The translations under genes were made by a program, and so were the position numbers. A stretch of 64,000 bases of DNA from Microbaculum sp051390635 (GTDB lineage Bacteria; Pseudomonadota; Alphaproteobacteria; Rhizobiales; Tepidamorphaceae). Below, one piece after another: positions 1-9,482 of this stretch; position 1 is the stretch's first letter, and each line of letters opens with the position of its first letter. A model generated the notes under the pieces. The model saw nothing but the letters and a program-made list of their open reading frames with translations. It did no database searches and had not been told where the DNA came from. Location: positions 62,001 to 126,000 of the forward strand of contig NZ_JBPODT010000004.1 in NCBI RefSeq assembly GCF_051390635.1, given 5' to 3'.

Positions 1-1
1 C

Positions 2-832
2 CCCGCGACTGCCGTCGCCGTCGCCCGACCGCGGTTCGACGTCGCCGTCAGCGCGGGCAAGATCGCGGGCGCCAGCGGCGGCGCGGTCAGCAGCGTGTCG
101 GGGCGGCTGCTCTATGACGAGGGCCTGATGACGGCGAAGTCGTTCGCGCTTCGCTTCGACGGCGGCCATTTCGGTTTCGACGGCCACATGAAGGTGCGCG
201 AGGCCAGCCGGCCTTTCAGCGCGACCGGACGGATAAATGGGTGGCCGGTCGGCAAGGCCCTGCAGGAACTCGAGATCGACCTACCGATCGAGGGCATCCT
301 GGAGGCGGCATTCGACGTGTCGTCCTCCGGCGCCTCCGTGCAGACGGCAATCCGGGAGGCCAAGGGCGACATCACGATCCGCCTCGTCGACGGGACGATC
401 GCCAATCGGCTGATCGATCTGTCGGGGCTGGTGTTGCCGACCTGGCTGTTCGCGCCCTCGGCAAAGACGGGCATGTCACGCGTCGACTGTTTCTCGGCAA
501 AGGTCGACCTGCAGCCCGGCCTGGCGACGCTGCGGTCGGGAATCGTCGAAACCGACGACGTCATCGTCACGGCGACCGGCCCGATCGACTTCAAGGACGA
601 CACGATCGATATCGAAGCCAAGCCCAAGGCCCGCGTCGACAACCTGATCCCGATCGTCTCTCCGTTCGCGATCCGCGGTCCGCTGTCGGCACCGAAAGTG
701 GTGATCGAGGGCGGCGGGGTCGCGGGGCGAGCCATCGCCGAGACACTGGCCCTCCCGCTGAACACGCTCGGTACCCTGCTCGGCGTCGACAGGGCCGACC
801 CGAAATCGCATTCTTCCTCCGGCGCATGCTGA
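2..832 (+). CDS. AsmA family protein, C-terminal part (5' truncated by window edge)
   Basis: The reading frame is open from the first bases of the window, so the true start lies upstream and only about 276 residues are visible. The protein shows the low-complexity beta-rich pattern of AsmA C-terminal regions: repeated short strands such as GDITIRLVDGTIANRLIDLSG, then TATGPIDFKDDTIDIEAKPK, then a final IRGPLSAPKVVIEG. AsmA-like proteins are large, inner-membrane-anchored periplasmic proteins thought to span the envelope and affect outer-membrane lipid homeostasis. The C-terminus ends in a short Ser-rich tail. About 130 bp without a gene separate it from the next operon. The family assignment rests on this C-terminal pattern only. 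Confidence 0.72.
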   Translation, partial: PATAVAVARPRFDVAVSAGKIAGASGGAVSSVSGRLLYDEGLMTAKSFALRFDGGHFGFDGHMKVREASRPFSATGRINGWPVGKALQELEIDLPIEGILEAAFDVSSSGASVQTAIREAKGDITIRLVDGTIANRLIDLSGLVLPTWLFAPSAKTGMSRVDCFSAKVDLQPGLATLRSGIVETDDVIVTATGPIDFKDDTIDIEAKPKARVDNLIPIVSPFAIRGPLSAPKVVIEGGGVAGRAIAETLALPLNTLGTLLGVDRADPKSHSSSGAC

Positions 833-961
833 GCGGACGCCTTTCGGTGTCAAACCCACGGCAAAGGTGAATCTACCCGTTGCCAGGGTGCTTTCCAGCA
901 CGGTTCTGATATGCACCAATAGTCGGCATGGTCTGGTCACGCAGCGGGTGAAATTCGAAGA

Positions 962-1753
962 ATGAATACAATGGCAACAGACGAGCTTCTCTACGAGGTC
1001 CGCGGCACCACGGGCTGGGTCACGCTGAACCGGCCGCAGGCGCGCAACGCCCTGACCTTCGCCATGTACGAGGGGCTGGCGGAGGTCTGCTCGTCGATCC
1101 CCGACGACGGTTCGGTCAAGGCGATCGTCGTCATCGGCGCCGGCGAGAAGGCGTTCGCGGCGGGCACCGACATGCGCCAGTTCCGCGATTTCTCCAGCGA
1201 GCAGGACGCCCTCGACTACGAACACCGCATGAGCCGGGTCTTCCACCAGATAGAGACCTGCCCGGTCCCGACCGTCGCGGCGATATCGGGAGCCTGCACC
1301 GGCGGCGGCGCCGGCATCGCGGCGGCCTGCGACCTGCGGATCGCCACCGCCGACATGAAGTTCGGCTTCCCAATCGCCCGCACGCTCGGCAATACGCTGT
1401 CGATCGACAACCTGTCGCGCATGGCCGCGCTGATCGGCATCGGCCGGGTCAAGGAGGCGATTTTCACCGCCAAGCTGATCGGCGCCGAGGATGCGCTGGC
1501 GATCGGCCTCGTCACCGAGGTGGTGCCGGATTACCCCGCCCTCCTCGCGCGCGTCGACGAGCTGACCGCGCAACTCGCCGGCCATGCGCCGCTGACGATG
1601 CGCACGATCAAGGAAGGGCTGCGGCGCCTGCGCGTCCACGGCGCGGAAGCCGAAGACAAGGACCTGATCGTCGAAGCCTATATGAGCGAGGACTTCCGCG
1701 AAGGCATGGAAGCGTTCCTGGCCAAGCGCAAGCCGGACTGGAAGGGCCGCTGA
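962..1753 (+). CDS. Enoyl-CoA hydratase/isomerase (crotonase) family protein lacking both catalytic Glu
   Basis: This 263-residue protein has the normal crotonase length. The oxyanion-hole segments are present: GEKAFAAGTDM at 61-71 and ISGACTGGGAGIAAACD at 108-124. By hand alignment to rat mitochondrial enoyl-CoA hydratase, the position of Glu144 is Gly118 and that of Glu164 is Ile138 (FGFPI). Simple hydration of a 2-enoyl-CoA is therefore unlikely. Crotonase-fold enzymes that use other residues isomerise, hydrolyse or decarboxylate CoA thioesters. The next gene, a CoA transferase, starts one base after the stop codon, so the two are surely co-transcribed and probably share a CoA-ester substrate. 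A second in-frame ATG lies 9 bases downstream of the chosen start. Confidence 0.85.
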   Translation: MNTMATDELLYEVRGTTGWVTLNRPQARNALTFAMYEGLAEVCSSIPDDGSVKAIVVIGAGEKAFAAGTDMRQFRDFSSEQDALDYEHRMSRVFHQIETCPVPTVAAISGACTGGGAGIAAACDLRIATADMKFGFPIARTLGNTLSIDNLSRMAALIGIGRVKEAIFTAKLIGAEDALAIGLVTEVVPDYPALLARVDELTAQLAGHAPLTMRTIKEGLRRLRVHGAEAEDKDLIVEAYMSEDFREGMEAFLAKRKPDWKGR

Positions 1754-1754
1754 C

Positions 1755-2990
1755 ATGGGCGTGGCCGCTGAAGGGGGCGCGGCATCGGGCGGCCCGCTCG
1801 AGGGGGTGCGCGTCGTCGAACTCAGCCACATCATGGCGGGGCCGACCTGCGGCCTGATGCTCGCCGACATGGGCGCCGACGTCGTCAAGGTCGAGCGGCC
1901 CACCGGCGACGACACCCGCCGCTTCATCCCGCCCGACGTCAACGGCGAGAGCGCCGCCTTCATGATGATGAACCGCAACAAGCGGGGCATCGCACTCGAC
2001 CTCAAGCAGCCTGGCGCGGCGGACGCGCTGCGCCGCCTCATCAAGGGCGCCGACATCCTGATCGAGAACTACCGGCTCGGCACGATGGAGAAGCTCGGCC
2101 TGGGCTACGAGGCCCTGCGCAAGGACAATCCCGGCCTGGTGTACTGCTCGCTGTCGGGGTTCGGGCGCACCGGCCCCTACGCCACTCGGGGCGGCTTCGA
2201 CCTGATCGCGCAAGGCATGTCGGGGCTGATGTCGATCACCGGCGAAGGGCCGGGCCGGCCGCCGGTCAAGGTCGCGGCCCCGATCACCGACATCACCGCC
2301 GGCATCCTCGGGGCGATGGGGTGCCTTGCGGCCTATGTCCGCCGACTCAAGACCGGCGAGGGCCAGGTGGTCGATTCCTCGCTGCTGGAGGCGGGCATCA
2401 CCCAGACCTACTGGCAGTCGGCGATCGCGCTCGCGACCGGCGTGAGCCCGATGCCGATCGGTTCGGCGCACCCGTTGAGCGCGCCCTATCAGGCTTTCGA
2501 GACGGCGGACGGCTGGATCAATATCGGCGCGGCCAACCAGGCGAACTGGCAGCGGCTGCTCAAGGTTCTCGACGCCGATGAACTCGGCGAGGACCCGCGC
2601 TTCGCCACCAACGGCGACCGCATGATGAACCTGCCGGCGCTGGTGGACGTGCTGACGCCCCACTTCAAGTCCCGCACCAGCGCGGACTGGCTCGCCCGCT
2701 TCGAGGAGATCGGGCTGCCGGGCGGCCCCGTGCTGGACATTCTCGAGATGCAGGCCGATCCGCACGTCAACGCCCGCGACATGATCGTCGAACTGGACCA
2801 CCCGAAGGCCGGCAAGACCAAGGCGATCGGGCTCCCGGTGAAATTCTCCGACACGCCCGGCGGCATCCGCCGGCCGGCGCCGCTGTTCGGCCAGCACACG
2901 CGCGAGGTGCTCGCCGAGGCGGGCCTGAGCGACGAAGACATCGAACGGCTCGTCGCCGACGGCGCGGCGATCGCCGCGGATATCGAGTAG
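1755..2990 (+). CDS. Class III CoA transferase (CaiB/BaiF family)
   Basis: The 411-residue protein is a family III CoA transferase, which moves CoA between carboxylic acids through an aspartyl-CoA thioester. The N-terminal signature is clear (GVRVVELSHIMAGPTCG, ADMGADVVKVERP). The expected nucleophilic Asp is Asp149 in GGFDLIAQGMSG. The C-terminal half carries the usual FGQHTREVL segment. It directly follows the crotonase-fold gene and precedes a GlcG/HbpS-type gene by 15 bases. The pair probably activates and then processes one carboxylic acid. The substrate cannot be read from the sequence. Homologues include formyl-CoA, carnitine and succinyl-CoA:mesaconate-type transferases. Confidence 0.92.
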   Translation: MGVAAEGGAASGGPLEGVRVVELSHIMAGPTCGLMLADMGADVVKVERPTGDDTRRFIPPDVNGESAAFMMMNRNKRGIALDLKQPGAADALRRLIKGADILIENYRLGTMEKLGLGYEALRKDNPGLVYCSLSGFGRTGPYATRGGFDLIAQGMSGLMSITGEGPGRPPVKVAAPITDITAGILGAMGCLAAYVRRLKTGEGQVVDSSLLEAGITQTYWQSAIALATGVSPMPIGSAHPLSAPYQAFETADGWINIGAANQANWQRLLKVLDADELGEDPRFATNGDRMMNLPALVDVLTPHFKSRTSADWLARFEEIGLPGGPVLDILEMQADPHVNARDMIVELDHPKAGKTKAIGLPVKFSDTPGGIRRPAPLFGQHTREVLAEAGLSDEDIERLVADGAAIAADIE

Positions 2991-3005
2991 ACAGGGGGAG
3001 ACACC

Positions 3006-3437
3006 ATGCCGGACGTCACGCTTGAGGCTGCCCGCACGATAGTCGCGGCGGCCTTCGACAAGAGCCGCGAACTCGGGCTCAAGCCCCTGACCATTGCGGT
3101 GCTCGATTCCGCTGGCGCGCTGAAGGTGCTGGAGCGCGCGGACGGTGCCAGCCTGATGCGCCCGGAGATCGCCATCGGCAAGGCGCACGGCGCGATCGCG
3201 CTCGGGATGGGCAGCCGGGCGATCTACCAGCGCGCACAGGAGCAGCCCTATTTCATCCAGGCCATGAACGCGCTGGCCAAGGGATCGCTGGTGCCGGTGC
3301 CCGGCGGCGTGCTGATCCGGAATGCGGACGGCGCGCTCATGGGGGCGGTCGGGATCACCGGCGACACCTCAGACAACGACGAGGCCTGCGCGGTCGCCGG
3401 CATCGAGGCGGCGGGACTGACGGCCGAGACCGGCTGA
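3006..3437 (+). CDS. GlcG/HbpS (DUF336) family protein
   Basis: The 143-residue protein matches the GlcG/HbpS family in length and pattern: an N-terminal helix with TLEAARTIVAAAFDKSRELG, then a strand with TIAVLDSAGALKVLERADGA, and a Gly-rich C-terminal half with PVPGGVLIRNADGALMGAVG. Members are small cytosolic or secreted proteins. HbpS binds haem, and GlcG-type members sit in carboxylate-utilisation operons with no firm enzymatic role. The gene has a GGGGGAG-like ribosome binding site and follows the CoA-transferase gene by 15 bases. It closes this three-gene operon and converges on the efflux operon. No signal peptide is seen. Confidence 0.85.
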   Translation: MPDVTLEAARTIVAAAFDKSRELGLKPLTIAVLDSAGALKVLERADGASLMRPEIAIGKAHGAIALGMGSRAIYQRAQEQPYFIQAMNALAKGSLVPVPGGVLIRNADGALMGAVGITGDTSDNDEACAVAGIEAAGLTAETG

Positions 3438-3472
3438 TATCGCTCCGCGTTTCTGGCGACCCGGTCCGCGAA

Positions 3473-6400
3473 CTAGTCGGCCGCCTCGGGCGCCGGCGGC
3501 GCGGACTTGCGGTTGATGCGCTCGCGCGCCGACTGGAAGGCGACGTAGAGCACGGGAATGAAGACGACGCCGAGGATGGTGGCCATCAGCATACCGCCGA
3601 ACACGGTCATGCCGACCGATACCCGCGCCGCCGCCCCGGCCCCGCTCGCCAGCACCAACGGCGCCACGCCGAGAATGAAGGAGATCGCGGTCATCAGCAC
3701 CGCGCGGAAGCGCAGAGACGCCGCCTCCTCGGCCGCCTCGACGATCGGCCGGCCTTCCTCGCGCCGCTGCTTGGCGAACTCGACGATCAGGATCGCGTTC
3801 TTCGCCGCCAGCCCGATCAGCAGCACAAGCCCGACCTGCGCGTAGATGTTGAGCGGGATATCGGTCAGCAGCAGCAGACCGACCGCGCCGAACAGGGCGA
3901 AGCCGACCGACAGCATGACCGGGAAGGGAATCGTCCAGCTCTCGTACTGGGCGACCAGGAACAGATAGGCGAAGATGATCGACAACACGAAGACCACGGA
4001 GCCGGCTGCGGCGGCCTTGATCTCCTCGAGCGCCATGCCGGTCCACTCGTAGGTGTAGCCGGGCGGCAGGCCGGTCGCGGCCAGCCGCTCCATCGCCGCG
4101 ATGGCATCGCCCGAGGCATAGCCCGGCGCGGCGTCGCCGTTGATGACCGCCGAGCGGTAGAGGTTGTAGCGCTGGATGTTCTCCGGCCCGAGGATCGGCT
4201 CGACACGGGCGAGCGCGCGAAGCGGAATCATCGTGCCGTCGTTGGCGCGGACATAGATCTTGCCGACGTCTTCGGGTGTCGTGCGGAACTGACCTTCCGC
4301 CTGCACGAAGACCCGGTAGACTCGGCCGAACTTGTTGAAGTCGTTGACGTAGTAGGACCCGAAGGTGGCCCCCAGAACCTGGAAGATGGTCGAGACGTCG
4401 ACGCCCTTCGACTTCGCCTGCTGCCGGTCGATATCGATGAAGAGTTGCGGCACGTTGGCGCGATAGGACGTGAACACCCCGGTCAGCACCGGGTCGGAAT
4501 TGGCGGCAACGATCATGCCGCCGAGCGCTGTCGACAATTCGGCCGGCGACCGGCCCTCGGTATCCTGCAGGACGAACTCGAAGCCGCCGGTGGCGCCGAG
4601 ACCGGGGATCGGCGGCGGATTGAAGGGGATCGCCGTCGCGCCGGGAATGGCGAGCAGTTTCGGCCCCAGCGTTGCCATGATGTGCCCAAGGCCGAGCTCG
4701 GGCTCGGTGCGGTCGTTCCACGGCTCCAGCACGGCGATCACCAGGCCGCCATTCGGCACCACCGCGCCCGACAGCACGGAATAGCCGCCGACCGAAATGA
4801 CGCTCTGGACGCCCGGCGTCTCCATGATCATCGACTCGATCTCGCGCAGCACCGTTTCGGTGCGCGGCAGGGCGGCGCCGTCGGGCAGGCGCACGTCGAC
4901 GAAGAAGGCGCCGCGATCCTCCGCCGGCAGGAAGCCGGTCGGCAGACGGCCGAGCAGCAGGCCGGCGGCGGCCAGCACCGCCAGGAAGACCAGGAGCGAT
5001 ACCGCCATCAGGCGCAACATCCACCTGACGATCGCCATGTAGCCCGCGCGCGTCTTGTCGAGACCGGCCTCGAACCAGCCGAGCGGGCCGCGCCGGGTCT
5101 GCGGCGGCGGCCGCAGAAGCAGCGCACACAGCGCCGGCGACAGGGTGAGCGCGTTGACCGACGAAATCGCCACCGAGACCGCGATGGTGACGGCGAATTG
5201 CTCGAACATTCGGCCCGTCAGGCCCGGCGCGAAGGCGGTCGGCACGAAGACGGCGAGCAGCACCAGCGTGGTGGCGATGACCGGCGCGGTCACTTCCTGC
5301 ATGGCCACACGCGTGGCCGAGCGGGAATCGAGCCCGTCGGCCATGTGGCGCTGGACGTTCTCGACTACGACGATGGCGTCGTCCACCACGACGCCGATCG
5401 CCAGGATCAGGCCGAACAGGCTGATCGTGTTGATGGTGAAGCCGAGCGCCAGAAGCACGGCGAAGGTGCCGATCAGCGAGACCGGGATGGCGATCGCCGG
5501 CACCAGTGTCGAGCGCCAGTCTTGCAGGAACAGGAAGACGACGAGAATCACCAGCACCAGCGCCTGGAACAGCGTGATGACGACCTCGCGCATCGACGTC
5601 TTGACGTAGAGCGTGGTGTCGTAGGTGACGTCGTAGGCGAGATCCTCCGGGAACCGCTGCGACAGCGTGTCCATCGCCGCGCGAATTCCGTCGGCGACGT
5701 CCAGGGCGTTGGCGTCGGGTAGCTGATAGACGGCGAGCAGCGCGGCGGGCTTGGCATCGAGGCGGCCGAACCAGCCGTAGGACGCGGAGCCGAGCTCGAC
5801 GCGGGCGACGTCGGCGAGCTTGATCGTCGAGCCGTCGGGGCGGGCGCGGATGATCAGGTTGGAGAACTCGGCTACGTCGGTGAGGCGGCCTTTGGCCTGT
5901 AGCGGATACTGGAACTGCTGGCCGGCCGGGACCGGCTCCTGACCGATCGCGCCTGCGGAGACCTGGACGTTCTGGTCGCGGATCGCCGCGATCACGTCGG
6001 AGGGCGTCAGCTGCAGGCTGGTCAATCGGTCCGGATTGAGCCAGATGCGCATGCCGTAGTCGCGCGCGCCGAGGATGTCGACCTTGGCGACACCGGGCAC
6101 GCGGGCGAGCCGGTCTCGAATGTTGATGGAGGTGTAGTTCGACAGGAACAGGTCGTCATAGGTGTCGCCCGGCGAAGTGACTGAGACGACCATCAGCATG
6201 TTGGTCGACTGCTTCTTCACCGAGACGCCCTGCCGGTTCACCTCCTCGGGCAGTTTCGGTGTCGCCAGCGACACCCGGTTCTGCACGTTGATCTGGGCGA
6301 GATCGCCGTCGGTGCCGACCTCGAAGGTCACGGCCAGCGAATAGGACCCGTCGTTGGCGCTCTTCGACGACATGTAGATCATGCCCTCGACGCCGTTGAC

Positions 6401-6607
6401 CTCGGCCTCGATGACCGCGGCCACCGTCTCCTCCACCACCTGGGCGGTGGCGCCAGGATAGGTGGCGGTCACCTGCACCTGCGGCGGGGTCAGTTCCGGA
6501 TATTCGGCGACGGGCAGAACGGCCATCGACAGGAGGCCGGCCAGCACGATAACGATGGCGATGACGAAGGCGAACTTCGGCCGGTCGATGAAGAAGGCGC
6601 TGAGCAT
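3473..6607 (-). CDS. RND multidrug efflux transporter, inner-membrane pump (HAE1/AcrB type)
   Basis: At 1044 residues this is a full-length AcrB/MexB-type hydrophobe/amphiphile exporter. It is a trimeric proton-driven inner-membrane pump of 12 helices with two large periplasmic loops. Visible landmarks are the N-terminal helix after FFIDRPKFAFVIAIVI, the proton-relay Asp pair in GVVVDDAIVVVENV in transmembrane helix 4, and the second-half equivalents FALFGAVGLLLL and GLAAKNAILIVEFA (Lys of the relay). The gene abuts the adaptor gene with no gap (stop TAG, then ATG), so translation is coupled. No TolC-type outer-membrane gene or TetR/MarR repressor lies beside it. The outer channel must come from elsewhere. 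The drug range is unknown. Confidence 0.95.
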   Translation of the reverse strand: MLSAFFIDRPKFAFVIAIVIVLAGLLSMAVLPVAEYPELTPPQVQVTATYPGATAQVVEETVAAVIEAEVNGVEGMIYMSSKSANDGSYSLAVTFEVGTDGDLAQINVQNRVSLATPKLPEEVNRQGVSVKKQSTNMLMVVSVTSPGDTYDDLFLSNYTSINIRDRLARVPGVAKVDILGARDYGMRIWLNPDRLTSLQLTPSDVIAAIRDQNVQVSAGAIGQEPVPAGQQFQYPLQAKGRLTDVAEFSNLIIRARPDGSTIKLADVARVELGSASYGWFGRLDAKPAALLAVYQLPDANALDVADGIRAAMDTLSQRFPEDLAYDVTYDTTLYVKTSMREVVITLFQALVLVILVVFLFLQDWRSTLVPAIAIPVSLIGTFAVLLALGFTINTISLFGLILAIGVVVDDAIVVVENVQRHMADGLDSRSATRVAMQEVTAPVIATTLVLLAVFVPTAFAPGLTGRMFEQFAVTIAVSVAISSVNALTLSPALCALLLRPPPQTRRGPLGWFEAGLDKTRAGYMAIVRWMLRLMAVSLLVFLAVLAAAGLLLGRLPTGFLPAEDRGAFFVDVRLPDGAALPRTETVLREIESMIMETPGVQSVISVGGYSVLSGAVVPNGGLVIAVLEPWNDRTEPELGLGHIMATLGPKLLAIPGATAIPFNPPPIPGLGATGGFEFVLQDTEGRSPAELSTALGGMIVAANSDPVLTGVFTSYRANVPQLFIDIDRQQAKSKGVDVSTIFQVLGATFGSYYVNDFNKFGRVYRVFVQAEGQFRTTPEDVGKIYVRANDGTMIPLRALARVEPILGPENIQRYNLYRSAVINGDAAPGYASGDAIAAMERLAATGLPPGYTYEWTGMALEEIKAAAAGSVVFVLSIIFAYLFLVAQYESWTIPFPVMLSVGFALFGAVGLLLLTDIPLNIYAQVGLVLLIGLAAKNAILIVEFAKQRREEGRPIVEAAEEAASLRFRAVLMTAISFILGVAPLVLASGAGAAARVSVGMTVFGGMLMATILGVVFIPVLYVAFQSARERINRKSAPPAPEAAD

Positions 6608-7756
6608 CTACTGGCTCGCCTCGCCTTGCGGGACGGCGGTGACGGTGGCGCCGGGGCGGACCTTCTGTATGCCCTCGACGATGATCTGCTCGCCGACCTC
6701 CAGGCCGCTGGCGACCACGACCTCGGTCTTCTGGCGCTCGCCGAGGGTGACCGACCGCTGCTCGACCTTGCTGTCGGCGTCGACGACGAGGACGAAATAG
6801 CCGGCCTGGTTCTGCTGGATCGCGGCCTGCGGCACGACGATCTCCTGCGTCGGCTCCGAGCTCACCAGGACGACGGTGACGAACTGGCCCGGCAGCAGCA
6901 CGCCGTCGGGATTGGCGAAGACGGCGCGAAAGGGAATCGTGCCGGTCGCCGCGTCGACCTCGGTTCCGAAGAAGTCGATCTTGCCATCGTGATCGAAGAC
7001 CGTGCCGTCGACGAGGCGGATCTGCGGCTTGTAGGCCGTGGTGTTGCCCGCCAGATAGGCCTTCAGATAGGCGAGATAGTCGCGTTCGGTCACAGAGAAG
7101 GTCACGTAGACCGGATTGGTGGCGACCACGGTCGCCAGAACGCCGGAGTCGGGGCCGACGAGATTGCCGGTGTCGACGCTCGAGCGGCTGATGCGGCCGG
7201 ATATCGGGCTGGAGATCCGGGTGTATCCGAGATTGAGGCTGGCCTGCTCCAGTTCCGCCTTGGCGGCCGCGAGATCGGCGCGGGCCCGCCCGGCGGCGGC
7301 GCGGGCCTCGTCGAGAGAGGCCTCGCTGGCCGTGCCGGTGGTCGCCAGCTTCTCGTACCGGGCAAGCTGGGCCTCGGCCTGCGCGATGGTGGCCTCGACG
7401 CCCTTGACCCGCGCCTCCGCCGCGTCGCGAGCCGCATCGTATTCCGACGGGTCGATGACGTAGAGCACGTCACCCTCGGCGACGCGATGGCCCTCCTCGA
7501 AGGTCCTTTCGGTGAGGAAGCCGCGGACGCGCGCCCTGAGATCGACCGTATGGAAGGCCCCGGTCTGGCCGATGAACTCGGTGGACGACGACACGGCCTT
7601 CGTCGTCACCGGCGCCACCACCACCGCGGGCGGAGGCGCTTCGCCTTGCTGTGACGCCGCTGGCCCGACGAGCCCCAGCACCGAGGCGCCCAGCGCCGCC
7701 AAGACAATCAATCCGCGACGCCGAGCATACGCTCCCGACCGGCTGCCGACGTACAA
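6608..7756 (-). CDS. RND efflux periplasmic adaptor (membrane fusion protein)
   Basis: This is the HlyD/AcrA-type adaptor that links the pump to an outer-membrane channel. Order of parts: a basic N-terminus and hydrophobic export signal (RRRGLIVLAALGASVLGLVG), the first lipoyl/barrel half (VDLRARVRGFLTERTFEEG), an alpha-helical hairpin of about 80 residues rich in Ala/Glu, the second lipoyl half (ISSPISGRISRS), and the C-terminal membrane-proximal domain. There is no lipobox Cys. I chose a TTG start at 7756 because GGGAGG lies five bases upstream. An in-frame TTG at 7774 would add six residues but has no ribosome binding site. The mature protein is of normal length for the family. Confidence 0.9.
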   Translation of the reverse strand: MYVGSRSGAYARRRGLIVLAALGASVLGLVGPAASQQGEAPPPAVVVAPVTTKAVSSSTEFIGQTGAFHTVDLRARVRGFLTERTFEEGHRVAEGDVLYVIDPSEYDAARDAAEARVKGVEATIAQAEAQLARYEKLATTGTASEASLDEARAAAGRARADLAAAKAELEQASLNLGYTRISSPISGRISRSSVDTGNLVGPDSGVLATVVATNPVYVTFSVTERDYLAYLKAYLAGNTTAYKPQIRLVDGTVFDHDGKIDFFGTEVDAATGTIPFRAVFANPDGVLLPGQFVTVVLVSSEPTQEIVVPQAAIQQNQAGYFVLVVDADSKVEQRSVTLGERQKTEVVVASGLEVGEQIIVEGIQKVRPGATVTAVPQGEASQ

Positions 7757-7830
7757 TGGCGCCTCCCACCACAATTTCGATTTCGGCTAAGTTTCGTCTC
7801 TTATACGAGTCGGGTCCAGTGAAAAGGGCT

Positions 7831-9306
7831 CTATCCGCCCGTCACCGGCGACGCCAGCAGCCACAGGCCGAACAGCGTGTAGGCGACCATGACGAGCGCC
7901 AGCGGCGCTTGGCTGATGACGGCGGCGCGATAGTCGGCGATCGCACGGCAGGCGAGTTCGTGCGCCAGGAGGATGCCGAGCACGTGGCCCACGACGATGC
8001 CGGCGGTCTGGGCGTTCCAGATCACGCGCACACCGTCATGCGTGTTCAGGAACGACGTGGTGACCATGGATTCGTCGTAGCCGAGCAGGTTCATGCCCGC
8101 ATCGAACGGATCGGACGCGGCGGCCAGAGCATATTGCAGGTCGATCAGCACCGCCGTCAGATAATGCGAGAAATGAAAGCCGAGCGCGATCGGCATAATC
8201 GAGAAGACCAGCGTGCCGAAGAGCGCGACGAGCGAGCCGGGCCGCCCCGCGAGCAACCAGCCGAGCGCCGTGGCGACCATATAGACCGAGACGAGAACGA
8301 CCCAGGACAGCAGCAGGCCGTAGGTGTTGATCCACACCACCGCCGAGCGGCCGGGGAATTCCAGCGGGTTGATGCCGTTGATGCCAAGCCACCAGAAGGT
8401 CTCCGACAGACCGTCGAAGGACTCCAGCGTCAGCGTCAGCAGCAGGAAGACGACGCCGCTCAGGGGTAGCGGCTCGCCGCCGATCAGGGCGGCGCCGGGC
8501 ATCGCCAGCGACAGCCGCATTCGCCCCCCGTCGGCGGGCTCCCTATCGGCAGGCTGCCCGCTGGCAGGCTCCCAGACGAGCGGCGACAGGCGGGCGATGA
8601 AGCGAAAGAACACCGAAAACGGCTCCGCGCGGCCGAACCAGGCCTCGTCCCCGAACAGCAGCGCGGCGGCGAAGTTAACGAGCCAGTAGACTGAAACCGC
8701 CATGGCGAGGCGTTCGGGATCGGCCGGGGCGATGTTGATCTTCTCGAACCAGGCAAACGCCAGGAACTGGACGATCGCGAGCCCATAGCCCAGCCGCGGC
8801 GGAAGGGCGACCGGATGCCCGTCGGTGTGCCCGGCGCTCAGCCCGCCGAACAGGCGCCGCGCGAGCCGCAGCGGGCCGCTCCACGGATTGAGGTAGACCC
8901 AGAGGTTGCCGACGATCGCGGTCAGAATCGTGAAGACGATCCACCACAGGGTCCAGATCGTCAGCGGCAACGGATTTTCGAGGGGGTCGCGGGTGCCGTA
9001 GAACCCGGCAAACACCAGAACGACCAGAAAGGCGAAAGCGAGGAGGCTGGTGGCGACCGGGCTCGGCGGCCTGAGCGCAAGCAGCCTGAGCCGCGCATCG
9101 GCCAACCGGTCGGAAATGCCCTTGGGGATGAAGGCGAGCAGCAGGAAGGTCGCCAAGACCGCGACCGCGCCGGCGGTCATGTAGTAGCCGGTCGGCAGCA
9201 ACAGGACGAAGGCGCGCTCGCTGGTATGCGCGAAGGCCGGCGCGGCCGGACCGACCGCACCCAGGACGGCCAGGACCGTCCCCGCCACTCGCGGCATGCG
9301 CCCCAT
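7831..9306 (-). CDS. Polytopic membrane protein with cleavable signal, unknown function
   Basis: From the chosen ATG the protein has 491 residues. A signal peptide ends in PAAPAFA before HTSERAFVLLLPTGYY, followed by about ten hydrophobic segments. A conserved-looking loop, LWWIVFTILTAIVGNLWVYLNPW, connects two early helices. Such proteins are widespread in proteobacteria and actinobacteria. Some are labelled fenitrothion hydrolase in databases from one degradation study, but nothing here shows a hydrolase active site. In-frame starts exist further upstream (9468, 9357), and a purine-rich GGGGGG tract lies about 12 bases before 9306, so the exact start is uncertain. The gene is alone on its strand between the efflux operon and divergent pncA. 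Confidence 0.7.
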   Translation of the reverse strand: MGRMPRVAGTVLAVLGAVGPAAPAFAHTSERAFVLLLPTGYYMTAGAVAVLATFLLLAFIPKGISDRLADARLRLLALRPPSPVATSLLAFAFLVVLVFAGFYGTRDPLENPLPLTIWTLWWIVFTILTAIVGNLWVYLNPWSGPLRLARRLFGGLSAGHTDGHPVALPPRLGYGLAIVQFLAFAWFEKINIAPADPERLAMAVSVYWLVNFAAALLFGDEAWFGRAEPFSVFFRFIARLSPLVWEPASGQPADREPADGGRMRLSLAMPGAALIGGEPLPLSGVVFLLLTLTLESFDGLSETFWWLGINGINPLEFPGRSAVVWINTYGLLLSWVVLVSVYMVATALGWLLAGRPGSLVALFGTLVFSIMPIALGFHFSHYLTAVLIDLQYALAAASDPFDAGMNLLGYDESMVTTSFLNTHDGVRVIWNAQTAGIVVGHVLGILLAHELACRAIADYRAAVISQAPLALVMVAYTLFGLWLLASPVTGG

Positions 9307-9482
9307 CCGCACGGTCTTCACCCCCCGCTCGCTCTGTCGTTTTTTCAACGCTATCATTCGCTCGCGAACGGTCCAATCGGTTGCGCGCAGATGCGACGAT
9401 ATGGTGTCGAACGGCGCGCGTTTGATATCCGCGGGCGCGACTTCTATCGTTCGCGTCGGCACACGCATATGCGGGGATTCCC

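Noticed and set aside
476..2056. Long open frame on the minus strand opposite the crotonase and CoA-transferase genes
   Set aside because: High GC content gives long shadow frames. The translation is Arg-, Asp- and His-rich without domain motifs, and the plus-strand genes explain the region.
4445..5722. Plus-strand 425-codon frame opposite the RND pump
   Set aside because: The composition is dominated by Arg, His, Gln and Asp with no recognisable fold. The minus strand encodes a complete, well-conserved transporter.
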